Shown: positions 7,173 to 12,212 of the stretch, piece by piece
Position numbering within the stretch: position 1 is the first letter of the stretch
How the letters are laid out: every line of letters starts with the position of its first letter
Origin: an uncultured Prevotella sp.
Lineage (GTDB): Bacteria; Bacteroidota; Bacteroidia; Bacteroidales; Bacteroidaceae
Length of the DNA stretch: 12,212 bases
Assembly: GCA_900557405.1 (NCBI GenBank)
Contig: USSF01000064.1
Coordinates: 1 to 12,212 of the forward strand
Direction: 5' to 3'
Program-made: the position numbers and the translations under genes
Notes under the pieces: generated by a model
The model's database searches: none
What the model was told of the DNA's origin: nothing
Seen by the model: only the letters and a program-made list of their open reading frames with translations

Positions 7173-8424
7173 ACTTCTTGAAGATAACGCATGCGTTGTG
7201 GCCTCCGAAGCCGAATGTGTTGCTGAGTGCAGCACGTACGGTGCGCTTCTGTGCCTTGTTGAATGTGAAGTTCAAGTTGTAGTCGATGTTCTCGTCCTTG
7301 TCGTCCTCCTCGTGGTTGATGGTAGGAGGGATGATGTCGTTCTTCACTGAGAGCACTGAAACCATAGCCTCCACAGCACCGGCAGCACCGAGCAGGTGAC
7401 CGGTCATAGACTTCGTGGAGCTGATGTTGAGCTTGTATGCGTGCTCGCCGAAGAGCTGCTGGATAGCCTTCACCTCAGAGATGTCGCCCACAGGAGTTGA
7501 TGTGCCGTGCACGTTGATATAGTCGATATCCTCAGGCTTCATTCCGGCATCCTCCAGTGCGTTCTTCATCACGAGAGTTGCTCCCAGTCCCTCTGGGTGT
7601 GAAGCTGTTATGTGGTATGCGTCGGCGCTCATGCCCTCGCCCACCATCTCGGCGTAGATCTTTGCACCGCGTGCCTTGGCGTGCTCCAGTTCCTCGAGAA
7701 TCAGACAGCCTGCGCCTTCGCCCATGATGAATCCGTCGCGGCTTGCGCTGAACGGACGTGATGCGTGCTCAGGGTCGTCGTTGCGGGTTGAGAGAGCGTG
7801 CATGGCGTTGAATCCGCCCACACCGCAGGCGCAGATTGCAGCTTCTGCTCCACCTGCCACGATGGCGTCAGCCTTGCCCAAGCGGATAAGGTTGAATGCG
7901 TCGGCAAGTGCGTTTGTTGAAGATGCGCATGCAGAAGTCGTAGCATAGTTAGGTCCGTGGAATCCGAAACGGATAGAGATCTGGCCTGCTGCGATGTCTG
8001 AAATCATCTTAGGGATGAAGAACGGGTTGAACTTAGGACCGTTCTCCTTGTGCTGGGCATAATATCCAACCTCGTCTTCGAAGGTCTTGATACCTCCGAT
8101 ACCAACACCGAACACAACGCCGATGCGGTCCTTGTCCACAGCCTCGAGATCCATCTTGCAGTCATCGACAGCCTGTACGGCAGCTGCCAAGGCAAGCTGT
8201 GCGTAGCGGTCCATCTTGCGTGCCTCCTTGCGGTCGATATAGTCGTTGGGGTTGAAACCCTTCACCTCGCAGGCGAACTGTGTCTTGAACTGTGATGCGT
8301 CGAACAAAGTAATAGGTGCGGCTCCGCTCTTTCCGGCGAGCAGGTTGTTCCATGTCTCCTCTGGGTTGTTACCCACCGGAGTAATGGCGCCGAGACCTGT
8401 TACTACTACTCTTTTTAATTCCAT
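7162..8424 (-). CDS. fabF: 3-oxoacyl-[acyl-carrier-protein] synthase II
   Basis: FabF elongates fatty acids in the cytoplasm by condensing malonyl-ACP with acyl-ACP. The 420-residue protein has the usual length and the Cys-His-His triad: Cys166 in TTSACASS, His306 in NVHGTSTPVGD and His343 in KSMTGHLLGAAGA, with Lys338 beside the last. GFGGHN near residue 405 is the glycine-rich gating loop of the family. The start at 8424 gives MELKRVVVTGLGA, the standard N terminus; a longer in-frame reading to 8568 adds an unrelated sequence. It overlaps rnc downstream and lies 319 bases after acpP, its substrate carrier, an arrangement also seen in other Bacteroidetes. A perfect 17-bp palindrome lies 45 bases upstream. 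I found no convincing TAnnTTTG promoter, so it may depend on an atypical promoter or on readthrough from acpP. Confidence 0.97.
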   Translation of the reverse strand: MELKRVVVTGLGAITPVGNNPEETWNNLLAGKSGAAPITLFDASQFKTQFACEVKGFNPNDYIDRKEARKMDRYAQLALAAAVQAVDDCKMDLEAVDKDRIGVVFGVGIGGIKTFEDEVGYYAQHKENGPKFNPFFIPKMISDIAAGQISIRFGFHGPNYATTSACASSTNALADAFNLIRLGKADAIVAGGAEAAICACGVGGFNAMHALSTRNDDPEHASRPFSASRDGFIMGEGAGCLILEELEHAKARGAKIYAEMVGEGMSADAYHITASHPEGLGATLVMKNALEDAGMKPEDIDYINVHGTSTPVGDISEVKAIQQLFGEHAYKLNISSTKSMTGHLLGAAGAVEAMVSVLSVKNDIIPPTINHEEDDKDENIDYNLNFTFNKAQKRTVRAALSNTFGFGGHNACVIFKKYDD

Positions 8425-8666
8425 ATATAAAAATTGATGTTTTGATATTACGGGATGACAAGCTTCCGTGTCAGACAGTCTGACATACAAGCCAACCAAC
8501 GGGCAACGTGCGACGGATTTGTCTGAAACAGGTTGCGCCGTTGTATTAACACGTTGACGGATTGACAATAACGGTCAATTCGTGAACCTGCTAATCCCTT
8601 GTCTTATGCTTGTTCCTGTTAGTTCTGCCAATGTCTTTTTACCTGTCTGCCCGTAGAAAAAAAGAT
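8425..8666 (-). other. Leader region upstream of fabF
   Basis: This noncoding stretch between the acpP terminator stem and fabF holds the T tract of that terminator (8657-8663) and a 17-bp palindrome (8469-8485). I see no good Bacteroidetes promoter on the - strand and no convincing small gene. An in-frame extension of fabF runs through part of it but does not match the family N terminus. It is long enough for a structured leader. Confidence 0.5.
8469..8485. promoter_or_regulatory. Perfect 17-bp palindrome upstream of fabF
   Basis: TGTCAGACAGTCTGACA has two 8-bp arms around a single central A, and lies 45-61 bases before the fabF ATG. The size and symmetry fit an operator for a dimeric repressor. 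Fatty-acid genes are often controlled this way in other bacteria (FapR, FabT and FadR are examples), but this sequence does not match the sites of those regulators that I know. Operator function is inference; a small RNA hairpin is the alternative. Confidence 0.5.
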
Positions 8667-8715
8667 GAAAGAGGTGAGGTGAGTCCTTTTTCGCTGGTCT
8701 CATCTCACCTCTTTC
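8657..8715 (-). terminator. Intrinsic terminator of acpP
   Basis: On the - strand, arms at 8715-8699 and 8683-8667 form a 17-bp stem with one G-U pair and a 15-base loop. The stem is followed three bases later by a run of seven T (8663-8657). This is a textbook Rho-independent terminator 29 bases after the acpP stop codon. It separates acpP, which is needed in large amounts, from fabF and rnc. Confidence 0.88.
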
Positions 8716-8743
8716 GCCTCAAAATTATATCATTGAAGATAAA

Positions 8744-8980
8744 TTATTTTGCGTTCTCCTCGATGTACTTGATAGCGTCGCCAACTGTAGCGATTGACTC
8801 AGACTTATCATCTGGAATAGTGATGTTGAACTCCTTCTCGAACTCCATGATGAGCTCTACAGTGTCAAGAGAATCAGCACCCAGGTCGTTTGTGAAGCTT
8901 GCTTCTGGCTTAACCTCAGACTCTTCTACACCCAGTTTATCAACGATGATAGCTTTTACTTTTGATTCGATTTCTGACAT
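8744..8980 (-). CDS. acpP: Acyl carrier protein
   Basis: AcpP carries growing acyl chains during fatty-acid synthesis on a phosphopantetheine arm attached to serine. The 78-residue, strongly acidic protein has the attachment motif [10 protein letters not shown] with Ser37, followed by the helix [12 protein letters not shown] that partner enzymes recognise. Length and sequence are entirely typical. The start [12 protein letters not shown] is the usual one. It is transcribed on its own: a promoter-like pair lies at 9033-9063, and a strong terminator follows the stop codon. FabF, one of its partner enzymes, is the next gene on the same strand. Confidence 0.98.
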   Translation of the reverse strand: MSEIESKVKAIIVDKLGVEESEVKPEASFTNDLGADSLDTVELIMEFEKEFNITIPDDKSESIATVGDAIKYIEENAK

Positions 8981-9032
8981 AATTGTAATGTTTAAAGTGT
9001 TTAAATTATTTTCTTCTTTTAAAAATCGGATG

Positions 9033-9063
9033 CAAAGGAACGAATTTTTATTTACTTATGCAA
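9033..9063 (-). promoter_or_regulatory. Putative acpP promoter
   Basis: On the - strand, TTG at 9063-9061 and TTCCTTTG at 9040-9033 are separated by 20 bases. They match the Bacteroidetes -33 (TTG) and -7 (TAnnTTTG, here with T in place of A) elements. Transcription would start near 9026, about 45 bases before the acpP ATG. The leader is AT-rich with no visible structure. Confidence 0.55.
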
Positions 9064-9130
9064 GATTTTATTGTAAAAAAGCACCTTTTAATGCACATAC
9101 CCACCCACTCTGTGCATGTTTCTCAGCATA

Positions 9131-10162
9131 TTATGCCCATTTTTCTCTTCTCAACGGGTAATTTCCGCGCAATTCTTCAAATGTTTCAGGGGCGGATTTC
9201 AGTCGGCGGCTGTCGGCGAGAGGGTCATAAAGCTGTAGTTTCCTGTCGTTTTCGTCTCCCTCGGGCAGCATTCCGTCCGGCAGGGCGGGCGGCGTGATGT
9301 GCCATTTGTCCTCAATCCCGAAGAAGCGGCAGAGCCCCTCGATAACCATGTTGTCGGCGTTCACCTTGCCGTCGGCGTTGTATCCGGCGATGTGCGGCGT
9401 GCCTATATATACCTTATTTAATAAGGGGAGGCTGATGTGCGGCTCGTTTTCCCACGTATCTACTACGGCATCTCTCACCGTCCCGCAGTCCAGGGCGTCG
9501 AGCAGGGCGTCGTTGTCCACCACGGCGCCGCGGCTCGTGTTGATGATGACGGGGCGGCGCTGCAGTCGTGCGAAGAACTCCGCGTCGGCAAGATGCAGTG
9601 TGGGACAGGAACCGGTGCGTGTTAGCGGCACGTGGAACGTGATGATGTCGCATTCCCTCTCTATCCTATCCATTCCCACGAAGTCCTCCTCCTCATGGCA
9701 TCCGGCTGCGGCGAGCGGCGGGTCGCATACCAACACGCGGAAGCCCATCGCCCGGGCCTCGCGCGCCACCTTCGACCCCACATGGCCGTAGCCCACCACG
9801 CCCACGGTTGCCTCTTCGGCCTTGATTCCCCTGTGGCGCACGAGCAGGATGAGTGTCGAGCGCAAGTATTGCGCCACGCTCGAGGAGTTGCATCCCGGGC
9901 AGTTCATCCATTGTATGCCGCTGCGCTTCATGTATTCCGTGTCGATATGGTCGAAGCCGATCGTGGCGGTGGCGACGAACTTCACGTGGCTCCCTGCGAG
10001 CAGCTTTTCGTCGCACTGCGTGCGGGTCCTCACAATCAGGGCGTCGGCGTCCCTCACGTCGTCTGCCGTTATCTCGGAGCCTTTGATATATACGATGTCG
10101 GGGGTTATCTCGGCGAGTGTCTCCCGGATATACGGTATCTTGTCGTCTACTACAATCTTCAT
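9131..10162 (-). CDS. pdxB: Erythronate-4-phosphate dehydrogenase
   Basis: PdxB oxidises 4-phosphoerythronate in the DXP-dependent pathway to pyridoxal phosphate (vitamin B6). The 343-residue protein is a D-2-hydroxyacid dehydrogenase. The NAD-binding loop VGVVGYGHVGSKV is at residues 120-132, and the catalytic residues are Arg211 (NTSRGAVVD), Glu240 (WENEP) and His257 (TPHIAGY). The C-terminal part has a PdxB-like short tail, a little shorter than the 378-residue E. coli enzyme. The ATG at 10162 gives MKIVVDDKIPY, the typical start; a reading to 10195 would cross the likely -7 element. It is a single gene, 150 bases before acpP on the same strand, with no functional link to it that I can see. 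Its composition is very GC-rich. Other hydroxyacid dehydrogenases are the alternative, but the N terminus and spacing favour PdxB. Confidence 0.92.
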   Translation of the reverse strand: MKIVVDDKIPYIRETLAEITPDIVYIKGSEITADDVRDADALIVRTRTQCDEKLLAGSHVKFVATATIGFDHIDTEYMKRSGIQWMNCPGCNSSSVAQYLRSTLILLVRHRGIKAEEATVGVVGYGHVGSKVAREARAMGFRVLVCDPPLAAAGCHEEEDFVGMDRIERECDIITFHVPLTRTGSCPTLHLADAEFFARLQRRPVIINTSRGAVVDNDALLDALDCGTVRDAVVDTWENEPHISLPLLNKVYIGTPHIAGYNADGKVNADNMVIEGLCRFFGIEDKWHITPPALPDGMLPEGDENDRKLQLYDPLADSRRLKSAPETFEELRGNYPLRREKWA

Positions 10163-10192
10163 CTTTCTTTCCTTTCTCTTGTAAACCAATGG

Positions 10193-10200
10193 CAAAGATA
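10193..10200 (-). promoter_or_regulatory. Putative -7 element for pdxB
   Basis: TATCTTTG on the - strand matches the Bacteroidetes -7 consensus exactly, 30 bases before the chosen start. No TTG lies at the usual 19-21-base spacing upstream, so the -33 half is weak or absent. The element also supports the start at 10162, because the longer reading would begin upstream of the transcription start. Confidence 0.45.
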
Positions 10201-10387
10201 GTGCAAACCGAGCGCAATGAAACTTGCTTCAATTGCCGAGGTGAAGCCTATCTTATGCAAAGGTACTGCTTTTCGTCAATACCCCGTCATTCCTCCCTTG
10301 ATATTTTTCCTGTCTGCCGTAATTCGTCAACTTCCCCAAAAGACAAATCTCCTCGTCAACTTAAAAAAAACTTTTTTTCTTTTCTTG
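10201..10387. other. Noncoding region upstream of pdxB
   Basis: I see no gene here. The stretch contains TCGTCAACTT twice (10324-10333 and 10353-10362), with a related TTCGTCAATACCCC further left. An A8-C-T7 tract lies at 10363-10378, next to the repeat block that follows. Reading frames through it are unlike proteins and change character at the repeats. Confidence 0.5.
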
Positions 10388-10560
10388 CCCTCACACCCTC
10401 ACAATCCGGCTGGAAGCCCTGTGTTTATCGTGGTTTCAGTGGTGAGGGCAAGTGTGAGGGCAAGTGATTTACCCTCACACTTACCCTCACACTTACCCTC
10501 ACACTTACCCTCACACCCTCACAATCCGGCCGAAACGCCCTGTGTTTATCGTGGTCTCAG
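10388..10560. repeat. Composite repeat: two long direct copies around 12-bp units
   Basis: Copy A (10388-10439) and copy B (10508-10560) are about 52 bp each. They differ by a few substitutions and one single-base indel, and both run from CCCTCACACCCTCACAATCC to CTGTGTTTATCGTGGT and TCAG. Between them are two 12-bp units GTGAGGGCAAGT (10442-10465), then four units TTACCCTCACAC (10469-10516, running into copy B) in the opposite orientation. The inner units could fold into a long imperfect hairpin. It ends three bases before the ATPase stop codon. I know of no named family for it; an interspersed intergenic repeat is likely. Confidence 0.85.
10469..10516. repeat. Four tandem 12-bp units TTACCCTCACAC
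   Basis: Four identical consecutive 12-bp units fill 48 bases. Two near-complementary units (GTGAGGGCAAGT) precede them in the opposite orientation, differing from the inverted sequence by one base per unit. Exact identity suggests recent slippage. There are no spacers, so this is not a CRISPR array. Confidence 0.9.
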
Positions 10561-10562
10561 CC

Positions 10563-11876
10563 TTACATGTCCTGCATAGACAAGCCTTTCAGCTGTACCT
10601 CGCCGTATTTCCCGAAATTGCTACGGATTGAATCAAATTTCTCCTGCAGGAGTTTGGGGTTATATCGGTCAGCATTACGCTTCACTTCTGCCACTAATGC
10701 CGTCTTGTCAATATCGTTGAGTGCGATAAGGTCTATCTCGTTCATACCTTTCCTGTCCCAATAATTTCCAACCAGGGTAACACGTTCCTCCTCACCGATT
10801 TTTTGGCGGAAATATTGTTCCAGCACCAGCCCCGTATAGTCATTGTAATCTCGTTCTACGATTTCCAAGAGCAAGTCATTGCGCTCCGTTTCTATCAAGC
10901 TTTGATTAGGCAAGACAAAACGGAACCAGAAGCGTAGGAAGCAGTCTTCCACACTCCATCTGAGATTTCTGCAGCCCGGCTTGCTGAACATTGGTACCAA
11001 CTTGCTCACATAGTTATAGTCTTCTTCCAGTCGTTTCAGATATGTACCAGTATTCTTGCCGATGATATTATCTATCTGGTTCTGAACGGTCATTCCCCCA
11101 GCCACCAGTTGCAAGATACTGAGATAGTTGGCATAATCTTTACCAAATTCCGACAATACAAGTTCCCGGCCCTCTGTGATGAAAGGACTCTCCAAGGCTG
11201 TTGCCCATTTGAGCATACTCTCCTTATCGGTCGCTCCTGCATCCATCAGCAAGGCGATGTATTTAGCCACGCCACCTGTCAACATATACAGGCAAAGCAA
11301 GTCTTCGGCAGTATAGTTGGGATTGTAGTCATGCAGGATTTCCTTGATAACGCTTATCCTAAATGGCTTGAGCCTTATCTCGCAATCCTTCCTGCCATAT
11401 AGAGGCTCGTCATCGTTATCGAAGATTTTGTGCATCATGCTATAGATGCTACCACAAGTCACGAGATTGACCATTGTAGATTCGTGGTATCTATCCCAAA
11501 TGTCCTGAATATGGCTTGGGATAGCCGGATTCACCTTTAGGAAGTTCTGGAACTCATCGAATACGATGGTAAAATGATGTTCCTTTCCATACTTCATGAT
11601 TTGTTCGAAGAACTGTGCGAAAGTCTCCAATCTGCCATATATATGAAGTCCAAGCACTTCTTCTGCTGCCTTTTGGAATTTCTCCACCAACACACGCTCA
11701 TTGTCCTTCGACACATATAGATACAGCATCTTCTGCTCTTGCTCTGTCTTGAGCAAGAGAGCGGTCTTTCCGATACGCCTTCTGCCTATCATCACAGTAA
11801 AAAGGGAATGTTCTGCCGATTTTTCCCAGTTTCTGCGCAGTATCTCTATCTCCTTTTCTCGATCATAAAACTTCAT
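10563..11876 (-). CDS. AAA-type ATPase, archaeal-ATPase/DUF234 family
   Basis: This 437-residue protein belongs to a family widespread in Bacteroidetes and archaea, of unknown physiological role. The Walker A motif GRRRIGKT is at residues 31-38 and Walker B is TIVFDEF at 103-109. A conserved LVTCGS segment near 138-143 is probably the sensor. Residues of about 220-310 look like a winged-helix region, followed by a DUF234-like C terminus. There, NEIDLIAL (Glu380, Asp382) and VAEVKR (Glu397, Lys399) form a PD-(D/E)xK-like nuclease pattern. It therefore could be a nucleotide-driven DNA-acting enzyme; toxin-like and mobile-element roles have been suggested for relatives, without proof that I know of. 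It stands alone, is visibly more AT-rich than the housekeeping genes beside it, and is bordered by repeats on both sides, suggesting acquisition. The start at 11876 (MKFYDREKEI) is typical. Confidence 0.85.
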   Translation of the reverse strand: MKFYDREKEIEILRRNWEKSAEHSLFTVMIGRRRIGKTALLLKTEQEQKMLYLYVSKDNERVLVEKFQKAAEEVLGLHIYGRLETFAQFFEQIMKYGKEHHFTIVFDEFQNFLKVNPAIPSHIQDIWDRYHESTMVNLVTCGSIYSMMHKIFDNDDEPLYGRKDCEIRLKPFRISVIKEILHDYNPNYTAEDLLCLYMLTGGVAKYIALLMDAGATDKESMLKWATALESPFITEGRELVLSEFGKDYANYLSILQLVAGGMTVQNQIDNIIGKNTGTYLKRLEEDYNYVSKLVPMFSKPGCRNLRWSVEDCFLRFWFRFVLPNQSLIETERNDLLLEIVERDYNDYTGLVLEQYFRQKIGEEERVTLVGNYWDRKGMNEIDLIALNDIDKTALVAEVKRNADRYNPKLLQEKFDSIRSNFGKYGEVQLKGLSMQDM

Positions 11877-11894
11877 AATGTAACGGCTGTTAAA

Positions 11895-11908
11895 TTAACG
11901 TGCGTTAA
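11895..11908. promoter_or_regulatory. Palindrome in the ATPase leader
   Basis: TTAACGTGCGTTAA is a palindrome with 6-bp arms and a 2-base centre. A partial second symmetry (TAAC...GTTA, 11881-11892) lies next to it, nearer the start codon. Both sit between the likely -7 element and the ATG, a place suited to a repressor or autoregulator. As RNA, the loop would be too tight for a stable hairpin. Function is inferred. Confidence 0.4.
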
Positions 11909-11918
11909 ATAAACAATG

Positions 11919-11926
11919 CAAAGATA
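11919..11926 (-). promoter_or_regulatory. Putative -7 element for the ATPase gene
   Basis: TATCTTTG on the - strand matches the -7 consensus exactly and is identical to the element before pdxB. TTG at 11951-11949 lies 22 bases upstream, slightly further than usual. Transcription would begin near 11912, leaving about 36 bases of leader. Confidence 0.5.
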
Positions 11927-11951
11927 ATACTTTTTGCCGTTCAACCCCCAA

Positions 11952-12110
11952 AATCGCAGATAAAATCAAGCTTTTGTGGAAATAAAAGGCAGAAGATAAA
12001 GATATAAGCCGGATTGGAAAACCCAAAAGGAGGGTCAGCAACTTGCTGACCAAATAAAATCAGGATGCTTTATTCTTATTCTACGTTAGATGCATAGACA
12101 GGAAATAATT
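11952..12110. other. Noncoding AT-rich region with no recognised gene
   Basis: No reading frame with coding character is visible on either strand. The only clear structure is the palindrome at 12033-12051. A gene beyond the right edge may use this DNA as its upstream or downstream region. Confidence 0.5.
12033..12051. repeat. Perfect 19-bp palindrome
   Basis: GGTCAGCAACTTGCTGACC has 9-bp arms and one central base. On the - strand it is followed by CTCCTTTTGGGTTTTCC, which is T-rich, so it could end a transcript coming from the right. The + strand continues with AAATAAAATC. A terminator, a regulator site and a repeat family member all remain possible. Confidence 0.65.
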
Positions 12111-12212
12111 CTATGGTATACTGCCAGTATAGCTATGGTACTCGCAGTGCATCTATGCAGTACTTTTATGGATTCGGATAGAAGTACTGGAGTAATCCAA
12201 TAGAAGTACTGG
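12111..12212. repeat. Degenerate repeat with about 22-bp period at the window edge
   Basis: The core (G)TACT recurs at 12118, 12138, 12160, 12184 and 12206, at spacings of 20-24 bases. CTATG precedes the first three cores. The last two units share a 13-base identical stretch (ATAGAAGTACTGG, 12178-12190 and 12200-12212) exactly 22 bases apart. Units to the left are increasingly diverged. The array runs off the right end of the window, so its full extent is unknown. Confidence 0.55.

Noticed and set aside
9064..9130. pdxB terminator after its stop codon
   Set aside because: The A-rich/T-rich stretch near 9075-9090 forms only a weak AT stem and is not convincing.
9632..10201. + strand reading frame opposite pdxB
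   Set aside because: Antisense shadow of a recognised enzyme, with high His/Val content and no motifs.
10363..10378. A8-C-T7 tract as the ATPase gene's terminator
   Set aside because: The A and T runs are separated by one base, so they cannot form a proper stem and loop; it is also far from the stop codon and beyond the repeat block.
10469..10516. 12-bp tandem units as a CRISPR array
   Set aside because: The units are contiguous with no spacers and far shorter than CRISPR repeats.
10217..10579. + strand frame encoding repeated LPSH units
   Set aside because: The repetition is only the 12-bp DNA unit read as codons; the frame ends inside the ATPase gene and has no credible start context.
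12111..12212. 22-bp periodic DNA as a CRISPR array
   Set aside because: Only about half of each unit is conserved, and no unique spacers of usual length exist.

Overview
The window looks like a chromosomal segment of a Bacteroidales bacterium, most likely a Prevotella/Segatella relative. The reasons are: promoter elements of the Bacteroidetes type (TAnnTTTG-like -7 boxes); the gene order acpP-fabF-rnc; Omp28-family proteins and a lipoprotein with an acidic stretch after its lipobox cysteine; and two proteins ending in the short C-terminal tail (YxxxG...GLNI...G.T.K...K) common on secreted Prevotella proteins. The genus is an inference from pattern recognition, not from a search.

Left half, + strand (121-5985): five consecutive genes for exported proteins. 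In order they are a TlpA/ResA-like thioredoxin (WCKPC), a 558-residue outer-membrane beta-barrel (probably DUF6029), an Omp28-type lipoprotein with a CVNC motif, a small secreted protein with a CCFPSNC cluster and a sorting-type tail, and a large secreted protein with an Omp28-like thioredoxin domain (CGNC) and the same tail. Three of the five carry a thioredoxin-fold CxxC, and all five are predicted to leave the cytoplasm. This is the most likely place for a poorly described system, perhaps a surface or periplasmic thiol-redox and cargo module. Genes 1-3 are closely spaced. A 147-bp gap with a large hairpin separates them from genes 4-5, whose base composition is visibly less GC-rich.

Middle, - strand (6096-10162): housekeeping genes. 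rnc (RNase III with a long low-complexity C-terminal tail) overlaps the end of fabF (ketoacyl-ACP synthase II). acpP (acyl carrier protein) lies upstream behind its own strong intrinsic terminator, and pdxB (erythronate-4-phosphate dehydrogenase, vitamin B6 pathway) lies further upstream. A large stem-loop at 6011-6065 separates the convergent + and - strand transcripts.

Right end (10163-12212): an accessory-looking region. About 400 bp of noncoding DNA contains a composite repeat: two ~52-bp direct copies flanking 12-bp units in inverted orientation. Then comes an archaeal-type ATPase/DUF234 gene with a PD-(D/E)xK-like motif on the - strand, in more AT-rich DNA. The last ~330 bp are noncoding, with a 19-bp perfect palindrome and a degenerate ~22-bp periodic repeat that runs off the window edge. 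No tRNA, rRNA, CRISPR array or insertion sequence was seen.
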